Assembly: GCA_023417665.1 (NCBI GenBank)
Contig: JAEZFA010000301.1
Location: forward strand, 1 to 27,462
Length of the DNA: 27,462 bases
Reading direction: 5' to 3'
Origin: Pseudomonadota bacterium
GTDB lineage: Bacteria; Pseudomonadota; Alphaproteobacteria; Rhizobiales; Xanthobacteraceae
The notes beneath the pieces were generated by a model, which made no database searches, was not told the origin of the DNA, and was given only the letters and a program-made list of their open reading frames with translations. How positions within the stretch are numbered: position 1 is the first letter of the stretch; each line of letters begins with the position of its first letter. Made by a program: the position numbers and the translations under genes. Below, one piece after another: positions 7,220 through 15,368 of the stretch.

Positions 7220-8575
7220 ATGAGCGAATCCGCACAACCTTCGCAGCAAACGTCCCGCAGCTGGGCGCAGGCGATTGCCGTCTATCTGCGCCCGCGCGTG
7301 CTGATCGTGATGCTGCTCGGCTTTTCCGCGGGCCTGCCGCTGGCGCTCGTCACCAGCACCCTGCAGGCATGGCTCACGCAAAGCGGGATCGACCTGAAGA
7401 CCATCGGCCTGTTCTCGCTGGTCGGCCTGCCCTACACCTTCAAGTTCTTCTGGGCGCCGCTGGTCGACGCCCTGAACGTGCCGGTGCTCGGCAGCCTGCT
7501 CGGGCGGCGCAGAAGCTGGCTCGTGCTTTCGCAGCTTCTCCTGATCGCGGCGATCGCCGTACTCGGCTTTTCCGATCCGAAGACTTCGATTTTCCATGTG
7601 ACGGTCGCGGCGCTTCTGGTCGCCGCGGCTTCCGCCACGCAGGACATCGTGATCGACGCCTTCCGCGTCGAAAGCCTGCCGCAAGAGGAACAGGCCGCGG
7701 GCATCGCAAGCTATATCCTTGCCTATCGCGTGGCGCTCCTGCTTTCGGGCGCGGGTGCGCTACTGCTCGTCGCCTATCTTGAATCAAGCGGCGTCGCGCA
7801 GCTCACGGCGTGGAAGATTTCCTATATCGCCGCGGCGGCCTGCGTCAGCATCGGCATGATCGCGGCACTGCTTGCAAAAGAACCGGCGGCAGAGCCGTCG
7901 GCCGAAAATACCGAGGGCTCGCCGCTGCGCCGGGTCTTTGCCACCGCCTTCAGCGCCTTCAGTGAGTTTCTCTCGCGGCCGCTTGCGATCAGCGTGCTCG
8001 TCTTCGTGCTCCTGTTCAAATTCTGCGATGCCTTTGCCGGCGTGCTGACCGTACCGTTCGTGCTGAAGACCGGCTTCAGCCTCGCGACCTACGCGACCGT
8101 GGTAAAGGGCGTCGGCTTCGCGGCCGCCGTTGTCGGCGGGCTTGCGGGCGGCATGCTCGCACGCGCCCTGCCGCTCACCACCTGCCTCTGGATCGCGGCG
8201 ATCATCCAGATGCTCTCGAACCTGATGTTCTCGTGGCTTGCCTGGATGGGGCCCGATGTTTCGGCGCTCACCATCACCATCATCGTGGAGAATTTCACCT
8301 CGAACGCGGCCAACGTGATCTTCGTCGCCTATCTCTCCGCGCTGTGCGGCGCGCGGGCGCATACGGCGACGCAGTTCGCGCTGCTTTCCGCAATCGCGGC
8401 CGTGGGCCGCACGGTGCTTGCCGCAAGCGGCGGCTATGTCGCCGAAGCCACCGGCTGGTTCTGGTTCTTTATCGTCACCGCGCTTGCCGCGATCCCGAGC
8501 ATCATCCTGCTCTGGTGGCTCCAGCAGCGCGGACATTTCCGGATGCTCGCTGCGGAGAAAAAGCAGCAGTCTTAA
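7220..8575 (+). CDS. ampG: AmpG-type muropeptide permease (MFS)
   Basis: A 451-residue inner-membrane transporter with about 12 hydrophobic segments. Its N-terminal half closely follows AmpG: GFSAGLPLALVTSTLQAWLT, then GIDLKTIGLFSLVGLPYTFKF, WAPLVDAL, GRRRSWL, and ATQDIVIDAFRVESL. AmpG imports anhydro-muropeptides (GlcNAc-anhydroMurNAc-peptides) from the periplasm by proton symport for cell-wall recycling and beta-lactamase signalling. Start chosen at ATG 7220 (MSESAQPS); a GTG at 7202 would add six residues. It lies 46 bp after rmuC and its stop overlaps recR (TTAA). A short charged interdomain loop with EPAAEPSAENTE lies mid-protein. The AmpG family also contains members of unproven substrate, so specificity is not certain. 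Confidence 0.85.
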   Translation: MSESAQPSQQTSRSWAQAIAVYLRPRVLIVMLLGFSAGLPLALVTSTLQAWLTQSGIDLKTIGLFSLVGLPYTFKFFWAPLVDALNVPVLGSLLGRRRSWLVLSQLLLIAAIAVLGFSDPKTSIFHVTVAALLVAAASATQDIVIDAFRVESLPQEEQAAGIASYILAYRVALLLSGAGALLLVAYLESSGVAQLTAWKISYIAAAACVSIGMIAALLAKEPAAEPSAENTEGSPLRRVFATAFSAFSEFLSRPLAISVLVFVLLFKFCDAFAGVLTVPFVLKTGFSLATYATVVKGVGFAAAVVGGLAGGMLARALPLTTCLWIAAIIQMLSNLMFSWLAWMGPDVSALTITIIVENFTSNAANVIFVAYLSALCGARAHTATQFALLSAIAAVGRTVLAASGGYVAEATGWFWFFIVTALAAIPSIILLWWLQQRGHFRMLAAEKKQQS

Positions 8576-9177
8576 AACAGCGTGCGCTGCCGGATTGCGG
8601 CCGAGAGCGTGCCCTCATCGAGATAATCGAGTTCGCCACCGACCGGCACGCCATGGGCGAGCCGCGTCACTTTCACGTCGGCGTCGCGCAGAAGATCGGT
8701 GATGTAATGCGCGGTGGTCTGGCCGTCGACGGTCGCGGAAAGCGCCAGCACGACTTCCTTCACCTCGGCGTCATGGGCGCGCGTGACGAGCGAGGCGATG
8801 TTGAGATCCTCCGGGCCGATGCCGTCGAGCGCCGACAGGGTGCCGCCGAGCACATGATAACGCCCGACAACGACGCCTGCGCGCTCCAGCGCCCAAAGAT
8901 CGGCGACGCTTTCGACGGCGACGAGCAGCGAAGGATCGCGCGTCTGGTCGGCGCAGACCGAACAGGGATTGCGCGTATCGATGTTCGCGCAGGTATCGCA
9001 GACCACGATCTTCTGGAGCGCGTCGCCAAGGGCCGCCGCGAGCGGCTCCATCAGTTCCTCGCGCTTGCGCAACAGATGCAACGCCGCGCGCCGCGCGGAA
9101 CGCGGACCCAGCCCCGGAAGCCTTGCCAGCAATTGAATGAGCCGCTCGATCTCCGGCCCGGCAACGACGCGGCGCAT
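8572..9177 (-). CDS. recR: Recombination mediator RecR
   Basis: A 201-residue RecR that works with RecF/RecO to load RecA on gapped DNA. An N-terminal helix-hairpin-helix (about 10-30, LPGLGPRSARRAALHLL) is followed by a Cys4 zinc motif (C60, C63, C72, C75 in CDTC...CSVC). A Toprim domain (about 83-178) and the conserved tail GVPVGGELDYLDEGTL come next. Length is standard. It is the last gene of ffs-dnaX-ybaB-recR, with an 11-bp gap after ybaB. The stop overlaps that of the convergent ampG. Confidence 0.97.
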   Translation of the reverse strand: MRRVVAGPEIERLIQLLARLPGLGPRSARRAALHLLRKREELMEPLAAALGDALQKIVVCDTCANIDTRNPCSVCADQTRDPSLLVAVESVADLWALERAGVVVGRYHVLGGTLSALDGIGPEDLNIASLVTRAHDAEVKEVVLALSATVDGQTTAHYITDLLRDADVKVTRLAHGVPVGGELDYLDEGTLSAAIRQRTLF

Positions 9178-9188
9178 CTACTTCTTCT

Positions 9189-9509
9189 TCAGAACAGCTT
9201 CATGCCCGGCGGCAACGGCAAGCCGCCGGTGAGCGCCTTGGCTTTCTCTTCCACCATCTTCTCGGATTTCGCGCGGGCGTCCGCGCAAGCGGCGACGATC
9301 AGATCCTCGACGATTTCCTTTTCGTCGGCTTTCATCAGGCTGGGATCGATCGAAACCTTCTTCACCGCGCCCTTGCCGTTCACGGTGACGCTAACCAATC
9401 CGCCGCCGGAGGCGCCGTCGACTTCAAGCGTTTCGAGTTCGGCCTGCATGCGTTCCATGTTCGCCTGCAGTTCCTTGATCTTTCCCATCATGCCGAGCAT
9501 GTCGCGCAT
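9189..9509 (-). CDS. ybaB: YbaB/EbfC nucleoid-associated protein
   Basis: A 106-residue small DNA-binding protein; family members form tweezer-like dimers and bind DNA as nucleoid-associated proteins. The N-terminus MRDMLGMMGKIKELQANMERMQAEL is a heptad-rich helix, followed by the GLVSVTVNGKGAVKKVSIDP strand region, and the tail carries the family GGLPLPPGMKLF. An AAGGAG Shine-Dalgarno (9519-9524) overlaps the dnaX stop and decides the start; an open frame further upstream belongs to dnaX antiphase. Gap to dnaX is 13 bp, so co-translation from a shared mRNA is expected. Confidence 0.95.
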   Translation of the reverse strand: MRDMLGMMGKIKELQANMERMQAELETLEVDGASGGGLVSVTVNGKGAVKKVSIDPSLMKADEKEIVEDLIVAACADARAKSEKMVEEKAKALTGGLPLPPGMKLF

Positions 9510-9522
9510 CGCAATCGTCTCC

Positions 9523-11310
9523 TTACTCTTCGTCGGGCTCGACCGGCACGTCGAAATCGTCCGCGGAAATTTCCGGCTCGGGCGCGGCCCGGCGGCGAAC
9601 TTCCACGATTTCGGCACCGGGAAAGGCGTTGAGCACCGCCTGCACGGTGGGATGGCTGCGGACATCCGCCTTCATCTGGTTCTGCAGCTTGTCGTTCTTC
9701 TCTTTGAGCGTTTCGCCGCCGCGCTCGCGGGAGTTCACGGCGACGAACCAGCGGCGCCCGGTCCATTGCGTCAGCTTGGCGCCGAGATCGCCGGCAAAGT
9801 TCGCCCGCGCGCCTTCGTCGAGCGAGATTTCGATCTTGCCGTCCTCGATCCGGATGAGCCGCGCGTAATCCTTCAGCATGGTCTGCACCACGAGGTCGCG
9901 CTTCTCCTGCGCAAGCGCATAGACGTCCTCGAGCGATTGCAGCTTCGGCGCGTTGTCGGGAGCGGCGGCGGGGCGCGACGCCGGCCGGCCGACGGCATTC
10001 GCGCCGCCCTGAGCCATCTGCATGCGCGGTGCGCCCGAAGACGCGCCGCCGCCATTGCCCGGGGTGACGCCGGGCGCATTGCCGTTGCCGTCGCGCAGCA
10101 TGCGGATCGCTTCGTCCGGGGTCGGCAGATCGGCGGCATAAGCAAGCCGCACCAGCAGCATTTCGGCCGCCTGCGCCGGCTTGCCGGAGGCCGCCGTCTC
10201 GGCGATGCCGCGCGAGAGCATCTGCCAGGCGCGGGAAAGCACGCGGATCGAAAGCCGCTCGGACAATTCCTTGCCGCGGCTGCGCTCGGCCTCGACGAGA
10301 GAGGTATCTTCGAGTGCCGCGGGCACGATCTTGAAGCGCGTCAGCAGATGGCTGAATTCGGCAAGATCGGAAAGGACGGCCACCGGATCGGCGCCGAGGT
10401 CATATTGTCCGCGGAACAGCTTCAGCGCTTCGGCGGTTTCGCCGCGCATCAGCGCCTCGAACAGATCGATGATGCGCGTGCGGTCGGCAAGGCCCAACAT
10501 CTCGCGGACTTCGGACGCCTTCACGCTGGCGCCGCCATGCGCGATCGCCTGATCCAGCAGCGAAAGCGAATCGCGCACCGAGCCTTCCGCGGCGCGGGCG
10601 ACAAGTGCCAGCGCCTCGGTTTCGGCGTCGATCTTTTCGGCGTCCGCAATCCGGCCGAGATGCTTCGTCAGCGTATCGGCATCGACCCGGCGCAGGTCGA
10701 AGCGCTGGCAGCGCGACAGGATCGTCACCGGCACCTTGCGCACTTCGGTGGTCGCGAAAATGAACTTCGCGTGCGCGGGCGGTTCTTCCAGCGTCTTCAG
10801 CAGCGCGTTGAAGGCCGCACCCGAAAGCATGTGCACTTCGTCGAGGATATAGACCTTGTAGCGCGCACTCACCGGCGTATAGCGCACGGCGTCATTGATC
10901 TGCCGGATATCATCGACACTGTTGTGGGAGGCCGCGTCCATTTCGATCACGTCGACATGGCGGCTTTCGAGAATTTCCTGACAGTGGCGCCCAGGCTCCG
11001 GCATATCGAGCGTGGGACCGCCATTCTTGCCGGATTTCGGTTCGTAGTTCAGGGCGCGGGCCAGAATGCGCGCGGTCGTGGTCTTGCCGACGCCGCGGAC
11101 GCCGGTCAGCAGATAAGCCTGCGCGATGCGCCCGCTCGCAAACGCATTGGAGAGCGTGCGGACCATGGCCTCCTGGCCGATGAGGTCGTCGAAATTGCGC
11201 GGGCGGTATTTGCGCGCAAGCACGCGATAGCCGCCGCTGTCCTCGCCGAACAGCGAGCCGTCCTGCCCTGCCATGGTCTTGTTGGGCGTATCGTCCATTC
11301 CGGCCGCCAT
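9523..11310 (-). CDS. dnaX: DNA polymerase III tau subunit
   Basis: A 595-residue clamp-loader ATPase of the replicative polymerase. It shows Walker A GVRGVGKTT (70-78), Walker B with DEVH (157-160) and sensor/arginine-finger SRC (199-201), then domain III, a Gly/Pro/Ala-rich linker (about 430-465) and a C-terminal tau region. Of the four zinc-binding cysteines usual after Walker A, only Cys110 is clear; the segment reads RALNYEPKSGKNGGPT. I recall this as usual for rhizobial DnaX. I saw no A-rich slippery site for a frameshifted gamma form. The start may be ATG 11310 or the ATG four codons later (11298); neither has a good Shine-Dalgarno. ffs ends about 15 bp upstream. Confidence 0.95.
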   Translation of the reverse strand: MAAGMDDTPNKTMAGQDGSLFGEDSGGYRVLARKYRPRNFDDLIGQEAMVRTLSNAFASGRIAQAYLLTGVRGVGKTTTARILARALNYEPKSGKNGGPTLDMPEPGRHCQEILESRHVDVIEMDAASHNSVDDIRQINDAVRYTPVSARYKVYILDEVHMLSGAAFNALLKTLEEPPAHAKFIFATTEVRKVPVTILSRCQRFDLRRVDADTLTKHLGRIADAEKIDAETEALALVARAAEGSVRDSLSLLDQAIAHGGASVKASEVREMLGLADRTRIIDLFEALMRGETAEALKLFRGQYDLGADPVAVLSDLAEFSHLLTRFKIVPAALEDTSLVEAERSRGKELSERLSIRVLSRAWQMLSRGIAETAASGKPAQAAEMLLVRLAYAADLPTPDEAIRMLRDGNGNAPGVTPGNGGGASSGAPRMQMAQGGANAVGRPASRPAAAPDNAPKLQSLEDVYALAQEKRDLVVQTMLKDYARLIRIEDGKIEISLDEGARANFAGDLGAKLTQWTGRRWFVAVNSRERGGETLKEKNDKLQNQMKADVRSHPTVQAVLNAFPGAEIVEVRRRAAPEPEISADDFDVPVEPDEE

Positions 11311-11324
11311 GCGAGGAATTTGGG

Positions 11325-11425
11325 TGGGAGGCTGGAACGATGACCCAAACCGGTCTCGTTAGGGCTGCTTCCTTCCGGCCCTGCCCCGGTTGGCGAGTGG
11401 CTCGTCCACCGCCACCCTCCCGCCC
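11325..11425 (-). ncRNA. ffs: Signal recognition particle RNA, small (4.5S) type
   Basis: On the minus strand the conserved SRP helix 8 core is plain: GGGGCAGGGCCGGAAGGAAG followed by CAGCCC, with the GGAA tetraloop. The ends pair as in the 4.5S hairpin: GGGAGGGTGG near the 5' end against CCAGCCTCCC at the 3' end (about 11326-11335). The borders are estimates (within about 5 bases). It binds Ffh and FtsY for co-translational targeting of membrane proteins. ffs next to dnaX-ybaB-recR is a conserved order in several bacterial groups (for example scr-dnaX in Bacillus). There is no T-run after the 3' end, so the end is probably made by processing. A TATAGG sits just upstream (11426-11431), without a well-spaced -35. 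Confidence 0.93.
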
Positions 11426-11511
11426 CCTATATCGGGCGGGCGGCGGGCGAAGGCAAGCGCGGCCGGGATTTTCGCAATAATGTTCCCGGGTTTGGCGGGG
11501 ATTCGCAAAAA

Positions 11512-11931
11512 ATGACGAAGGAAATTTCGCTCGATCCGCGGCTGGCCGCAGATTCCGTCGCCATCGGCATGCTTTCGCTCTGCGAAGTGCGGCTGCAGGA
11601 CGACGCGCGCTTTGCCTGGCTCGTGCTGGTGCCGCAGCGCGAGGATGCGACCGAGCTGTTCGCGCTTTCCGCCGCCGACCGCGCGCTTGCCATGGAGGAA
11701 ATCGCGCAATGCTCGGCGGCGCTGCGCGCGGTCACGCAATGCCTCAAGATCAATGTCGGCGCACTCGGCAATATCGTGCGCCAGCTTCACATCCACGTGG
11801 TGGCACGCGACGAAGGCGATGCGGCCTGGCCGGGTCCGGTCTGGGGCGCAGGCACCCGCACGCCTTACGGCGAGACGCAACGCGCCGAGATGATTGCACG
11901 GCTCAGAAGCGCATTGGCCATGCGCGGCTAG
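11512..11931 (+). CDS. HIT-family nucleotide hydrolase/transferase-like protein
   Basis: A 139-residue HIT-superfamily protein. The motif reads QLHIHVVAR (91-99): the first His of the H-x-H-x-H triad is Gln91, while the catalytic middle His93 and His95 are kept. The upstream NVGALGNIVRQ also fits the family. HIT proteins cleave the alpha-phosphate bond of dinucleoside polyphosphates or related nucleotides; the exact substrate is not readable here. The tail GDAAWPGPVWGAG is typical of an alphaproteobacterial HIT subgroup as I remember it. It is followed after 57 bp by nudC, another nucleotide-cleaning enzyme, so the two may form a small nucleotide-sanitation operon. Confidence 0.88.
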   Translation: MTKEISLDPRLAADSVAIGMLSLCEVRLQDDARFAWLVLVPQREDATELFALSAADRALAMEEIAQCSAALRAVTQCLKINVGALGNIVRQLHIHVVARDEGDAAWPGPVWGAGTRTPYGETQRAEMIARLRSALAMRG

Positions 11932-11988
11932 CGGATTGCGGGAGCCATTGCCGCATGCGAGCGTGGCGGAAAGAAAAGACACGCCCTC

Positions 11989-12930
11989 ATGTATATTTCC
12001 GCGCAAGAAACCACGCTGACCTATGCCGGCTCGACGCTCGACCGCCTGAGCGAACAGCGCGGCGATACCGCGCTTGTCGAATCGCTCCGCGCGAATGCCC
12101 GCAATTTCGTGCTGGCCGGAGAGAGTTTCGTGCTCGCCAGACGCGGCGAGCACTTCGATCCCGGCCTCGGCAATGATGAAGCCGAAAGCCTCGGCGATCC
12201 GCTGGAAACCGCGCTCATCGGCAAGGACGCGGCCGCCCGCGGGCATTTTGCGCGCGCGATCGCGCCGTCACGCATCGACGCGATCAAGGCGCGCAGCGAA
12301 TTCATCGTCGTCGATCTGCGCTCGATTGCGCTGCAGGGACTGGTGCCGGCGGCCGACCTCTCGTCGCTTGCGACTGCAAAGGCCGTGCTTTACTGGCACG
12401 AACGCCATCGCTTCTGTTCGAATTGCGGGAAGCCCACCCGCTCGGCGCAGGCCGGCTGGCGGCGCGACTGCGGGGCATGTTCGGCGCAGCATTTTCCGCG
12501 CACCGACCCTTGCGTCATTATGCTCGCGGTCTACGGCGAGCAATGCCTGCTCGCGCGGCAGACGCGCTTTCCGCCCGGCATGTGGTCGGCGCTCGCGGGC
12601 TTCGTCGAACCCGGCGAGAGCTTCGAGGAAGCGGTGCGCCGCGAGACGCTGGAGGAAGCCGGCATCGCGGGCGGCCGCGTCGCTTACTTCGCCTCGCAGC
12701 CCTGGCCGTTTCCGATGTCGATCATGATCGGCTGCTTCGTCGAAGCGAAGTCCGACAAGCTGAAGATCGACGAAGTGGAGCTTGAAGCGGCGCGCTGGGT
12801 GACGAAAGACGAATGTCGCCTGTTACTCTCCGGCAAGCATCCGGCGCGCTTCTTCGCGCCGCCGCCGCTTGCGATCGCGCATCACCTGATCAAGAGCTTC
12901 GTCGAGCACGGCACCGGCGTGTTTGACTAG
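11989..12930 (+). CDS. nudC: NADH pyrophosphatase / RNA-decapping Nudix hydrolase NudC
   Basis: A 313-residue Nudix enzyme that splits NAD(H) to NMN(H) and AMP and, in E. coli, removes NAD caps from RNA. An N-terminal domain (1-140) precedes a zinc ribbon with C143, C146, C161 and C164 (CSNC...CGAC), then HFPRTDP. The Nudix box is at 204-226 (G-x5-E-x7-RETLEEAGI). The NudC-specific SQPWPFP motif (236-242), which separates NADH pyrophosphatases from other Nudix proteins, is present. The last four bases overlap the convergent pheA stop (CTAG). Confidence 0.95.
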   Translation: MYISAQETTLTYAGSTLDRLSEQRGDTALVESLRANARNFVLAGESFVLARRGEHFDPGLGNDEAESLGDPLETALIGKDAAARGHFARAIAPSRIDAIKARSEFIVVDLRSIALQGLVPAADLSSLATAKAVLYWHERHRFCSNCGKPTRSAQAGWRRDCGACSAQHFPRTDPCVIMLAVYGEQCLLARQTRFPPGMWSALAGFVEPGESFEEAVRRETLEEAGIAGGRVAYFASQPWPFPMSIMIGCFVEAKSDKLKIDEVELEAARWVTKDECRLLLSGKHPARFFAPPPLAIAHHLIKSFVEHGTGVFD

Positions 12931-13787
12931 TTCTCCTCGTTCCGCGCCTTCATGCGGAACGGGTGCGCCGGATAGACGCCCAGAATTTTCAGCTCGTCCG
13001 AAAAGAAGCCCAGTTCTTCCAGCGCGAATTTCAAGTTTCGATCGTCCGGGTGACCTTCGACGTCCGAATAGAACTGGGTCGCAACGAAATTGCCGTCGAT
13101 CTGGTAGGACTCGAGCTTCGTCATATTGACGCTGTTGGTCGCGAATCCGCCGAGCGCCTTGTAGAGCGCGGCCGGCACGTTGCGCACCTTGAAGACGAAG
13201 GTCGTCACGACCGGGCCGTTGTTCGGCTTGGTCCACGCCTTCTCTTTCTGGAGAATGATGAAGCGCGTGGTGTTGTGATCCTCATCCTCGATGTTCTCGC
13301 GGATGATGTCGAGCCCGTAAATTTCAGCGGCGAGCGCCGATGCGATGGCCGCGCGCGTGGGATCGTTGGCTTCCATGATCTGGCGGGCGCTGCCCGCGGT
13401 ATCGGCGCCGATCACCGCCGTGAGGCCAAGTTCGCGGATGACGTTGCGGCATTGCCCGAGCGCCATGACATGGCTTTGCACGGTCTTCACGGTCTTCAGC
13501 GTTGCGCCTTTCGGCGCCATCAACTGGTGCGAGAGCGGCAGGAAGAATTCGCCGACGATCTGCAGGCCGGAATGCGGCATCAGATGATGAATGTCGGCAA
13601 CGCGGCCGGCGACCGAATTCTCGATCGGAATCATCGCAAGATCGGCCTCGCCGTTCGAGACGGCGGCAAAGGCATCCTCGAAGGTCGCGCAAGGCACCGG
13701 CTCGTAATCGGGGAAGCGTTCACGGCAGGCGATATGCGAGTTCGCACCGGGCTCGCCCTGAAAGACGATCGTGTTCTTGCTGGCCAT
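12927..13787 (-). CDS. pheA: Prephenate dehydratase (monofunctional)
   Basis: A 286-residue enzyme that converts prephenate to phenylpyruvate in phenylalanine synthesis. The N-terminal periplasmic-binding-like domain starts VFQGEPGANSHIAC and has MIPIENSVAGRV and the catalytic-region NTTRF motif. The C-terminal ACT domain (about 195-280) has NVPAALYKALGGFATNSVNMTKLESY, the site for Phe feedback inhibition. The usual ESRP reads ESYQ, which I recall as common in alphaproteobacteria. No chorismate mutase domain is present. It sits 6 bp after kdsB in the same operon. Confidence 0.95.
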   Translation of the reverse strand: MASKNTIVFQGEPGANSHIACRERFPDYEPVPCATFEDAFAAVSNGEADLAMIPIENSVAGRVADIHHLMPHSGLQIVGEFFLPLSHQLMAPKGATLKTVKTVQSHVMALGQCRNVIRELGLTAVIGADTAGSARQIMEANDPTRAAIASALAAEIYGLDIIRENIEDEDHNTTRFIILQKEKAWTKPNNGPVVTTFVFKVRNVPAALYKALGGFATNSVNMTKLESYQIDGNFVATQFYSDVEGHPDDRNLKFALEELGFFSDELKILGVYPAHPFRMKARNEEN

Positions 13788-13793
13788 GTCGGA

Positions 13794-14555
13794 TTATCTC
13801 TTCTCGCCCGCAAGCAGTGCGCGGGCTTTCTCAAGGTCGGCGGGAGTGTCGACGCCGAGCGGCACGGCGTCAACGATGGCAACGTCGATCCGCATGCCAT
13901 GCTCGAGCGCGCGAAGCTGCTCGAGCTTCTCGCGCTTTTCCAGCGTGGTCTGCGGCAGCGTCACGAAGCGTTCGAGCGCCGCGCGGCGATAGGCGTAGAT
14001 TCCGATGTGATGGTAGAGCGGCCCGTCATTGGCCGGGGCGGTCGCGCGCGTGAAGTAAAGTGCGCGCAGCCGGTTTTCGCCGGCCGGCGTGCCGACCACC
14101 TTCACGACATTCGGATTGGTCTTTTCTTCCTCGTCGGTGATCTCGACCGCGAGGGTCGCGATATCGACCGCGGGATCGTCGAGCGGTGCCACGACGCGGC
14201 GGATCGATTCCGGCTCGATGGTCGGCAGGTCGCCTTGCAGGTTCACGACGACCGCGATGTCCCCCGCGGGGTCGGCCTTGCCGAGCGCCTCGAAAATGCG
14301 GTCCGAGCCGGTCTGGTGATCGGCGCGGGTCATCAGCACCGTGCCGCCCGCGGCTTCGACCGCGCGGCAGATCGCCTCGTCGTCGGTGGCGACCGCCGCG
14401 GTGCCGATCCCGGCCTCCCGCGCACGGTCCAGCACATGGAGAATCATGGGCCGGCCGTGAATGTCGGCCAGCGGCTTGCCCGGCAGCCGGGTCGCCTGCA
14501 TGCGCGCCGGAATGAGCACGATCAGGTCGGTACGGGCTGGGGCGGCGGCGGTCAT
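13794..14555 (-). CDS. kdsB: 3-deoxy-manno-octulosonate cytidylyltransferase (CMP-KDO synthetase)
   Basis: A 253-residue nucleotidyltransferase that activates KDO as CMP-KDO for lipopolysaccharide inner-core synthesis. Motifs: LIPARMQATRLPGKPL near the N-terminus (CTP-binding loop), NLQGDLP, HHIGIYAYRRAAL, EKREKLEQLRALE and GVDTPADLEKAR near the C-terminus. Length is normal. The gene shows that the host makes a KDO-containing outer membrane. It is transcribed with pheA and divergently from cycM; the 169-bp divergent gap holds the repeat described below. Confidence 0.96.
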   Translation of the reverse strand: MTAAAPARTDLIVLIPARMQATRLPGKPLADIHGRPMILHVLDRAREAGIGTAAVATDDEAICRAVEAAGGTVLMTRADHQTGSDRIFEALGKADPAGDIAVVVNLQGDLPTIEPESIRRVVAPLDDPAVDIATLAVEITDEEEKTNPNVVKVVGTPAGENRLRALYFTRATAPANDGPLYHHIGIYAYRRAALERFVTLPQTTLEKREKLEQLRALEHGMRIDVAIVDAVPLGVDTPADLEKARALLAGEKR

Positions 14556-14636
14556 GAAAACACCCGGAAATTCAGCGCTTACCCGGCCGTTTCGCGGCGG
14601 CAGAAGGTAGCAGCGGCGGCCGGGTTATACGGGTTG

Positions 14637-14668
14637 CCTCTGATCGGGCAAAGCGATACCTCTGACCG
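14637..14668. repeat. Short direct repeat in the kdsB/cycM divergent region
   Basis: CCTCTGATCG (14637-14646) recurs as CCTCTGACCG (14659-14668), nine of ten bases matching, offset by 22 bp or about two helical turns. A regulator binding one DNA face could use such sites. Nothing else clear was found in 14556-14724. Confidence 0.3.
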
Positions 14669-14724
14669 CAATTAATGGGGCCTCACGCCGGGACGCCGGC
14701 GGCAAATTCCGGAATCGCTGGCCG

Positions 14725-15327
14725 ATGGACAGCTTCGAACTCAACAAAGTCATGGGTGCCGTGCTCGGTACCTGCCTTTTCGTTCTCTCGCTCAGCATCG
14801 TCTCGGGCGGCATCTTTGCCTCGCACCCGCCGCACAAGGCGGGCTACGAGATCGCCGCGAAAGACGACAAAGCCGGCCCGACCCAGGGCCCGGTCGAGCC
14901 GCAGGTTCCGCTTGCGAACCTCCTCAACGAAGCCAATCCGGAAAAGGGCGCCTCGGTATCGCGCCAGTGCGTCGCCTGCCACGACTTCGCCAAGGGCGGC
15001 CCGAACAAGGTCGGCCCCGGCCTCTGGAACGTCGTGAACAGCGACATCGCCCATCACGCCGGCTTCAACTATTCGAACGCGATGAAGAACAAGAAGGGCA
15101 AGTGGACCTTCGAAGAGCTCGACAAGTTCCTCGAGAACCCGGGCAAGTATGTGCCGGGCACCTCGATGACCTTCCTCGGCGTCAAGCGCGCCGCCGATCG
15201 CGCCGCACTCATCGTCTATCTGAGCAAGCAGAACGACAGCCCGCCGGCACTTCCGGCTCCGGTTGCCGCGGCTCCCGACGCCCCGAAGAAGGACGGCGAG
15301 CAAAAGGCCCCGGCGGAAAAGAAATAA
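14725..15327 (+). CDS. cycM: Membrane-anchored c-type cytochrome (CycM-like)
   Basis: A 200-residue cytochrome c with an uncleaved N-terminal anchor (about 9-31, GAVLGTCLFVLSLSIVSGGIF). A periplasmic class I haem domain follows: CVACH at 82-86 attaches haem and supplies the axial His86, and Met148 in GTSMTF is the likely second ligand. The sequence GPGLWNVV and the final Asp/Pro/Ala/Lys-rich tail (about 172-200) fit the anchored cytochrome c-552 group. In Bradyrhizobium the CycM protein carries electrons from the bc1 complex to the aa3 oxidase; that role is assigned here by likeness. Shine-Dalgarno is weak. Confidence 0.85.
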   Translation: MDSFELNKVMGAVLGTCLFVLSLSIVSGGIFASHPPHKAGYEIAAKDDKAGPTQGPVEPQVPLANLLNEANPEKGASVSRQCVACHDFAKGGPNKVGPGLWNVVNSDIAHHAGFNYSNAMKNKKGKWTFEELDKFLENPGKYVPGTSMTFLGVKRAADRAALIVYLSKQNDSPPALPAPVAAAPDAPKKDGEQKAPAEKK

Positions 15328-15368
15328 GCCCGCCGCTGCTCAAATTGTCGCGATAAATGCGCGGTTGC

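Noticed and set aside
9523..10100. Programmed frameshift in dnaX giving a short gamma form.
   Set aside because: I found no A-AAA-AAG-type slippery run in the second half of the gene, and the frame is continuous to the tau C-terminus.
8233..11343. A 1036-codon open frame on the + strand.
   Set aside because: It is antisense to recR, ybaB and dnaX, whose motifs are unmistakable on the minus strand. Long antisense open frames are expected in high-GC DNA, and its translation is Arg/His-rich with no domain.
11426..11457. ffs promoter CTTGCC ... TATAGG on the minus strand.
   Set aside because: The spacer is 20 bp, too long for a normal sigma-70-type promoter; only the TATAGG remains of interest.
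11782..11808. Loss of the first His in the HIT motif as a sign of an inactive enzyme.
   Set aside because: The nucleophilic middle His and the third His are intact, and Gln at the first place occurs in related HIT proteins as I recall.
14634..14662. cycM promoter TTGCCT, 17-bp spacer, TACCTC.
   Set aside because: The spacing is right but the -10 is weak, and such matches occur by chance in a region this size.
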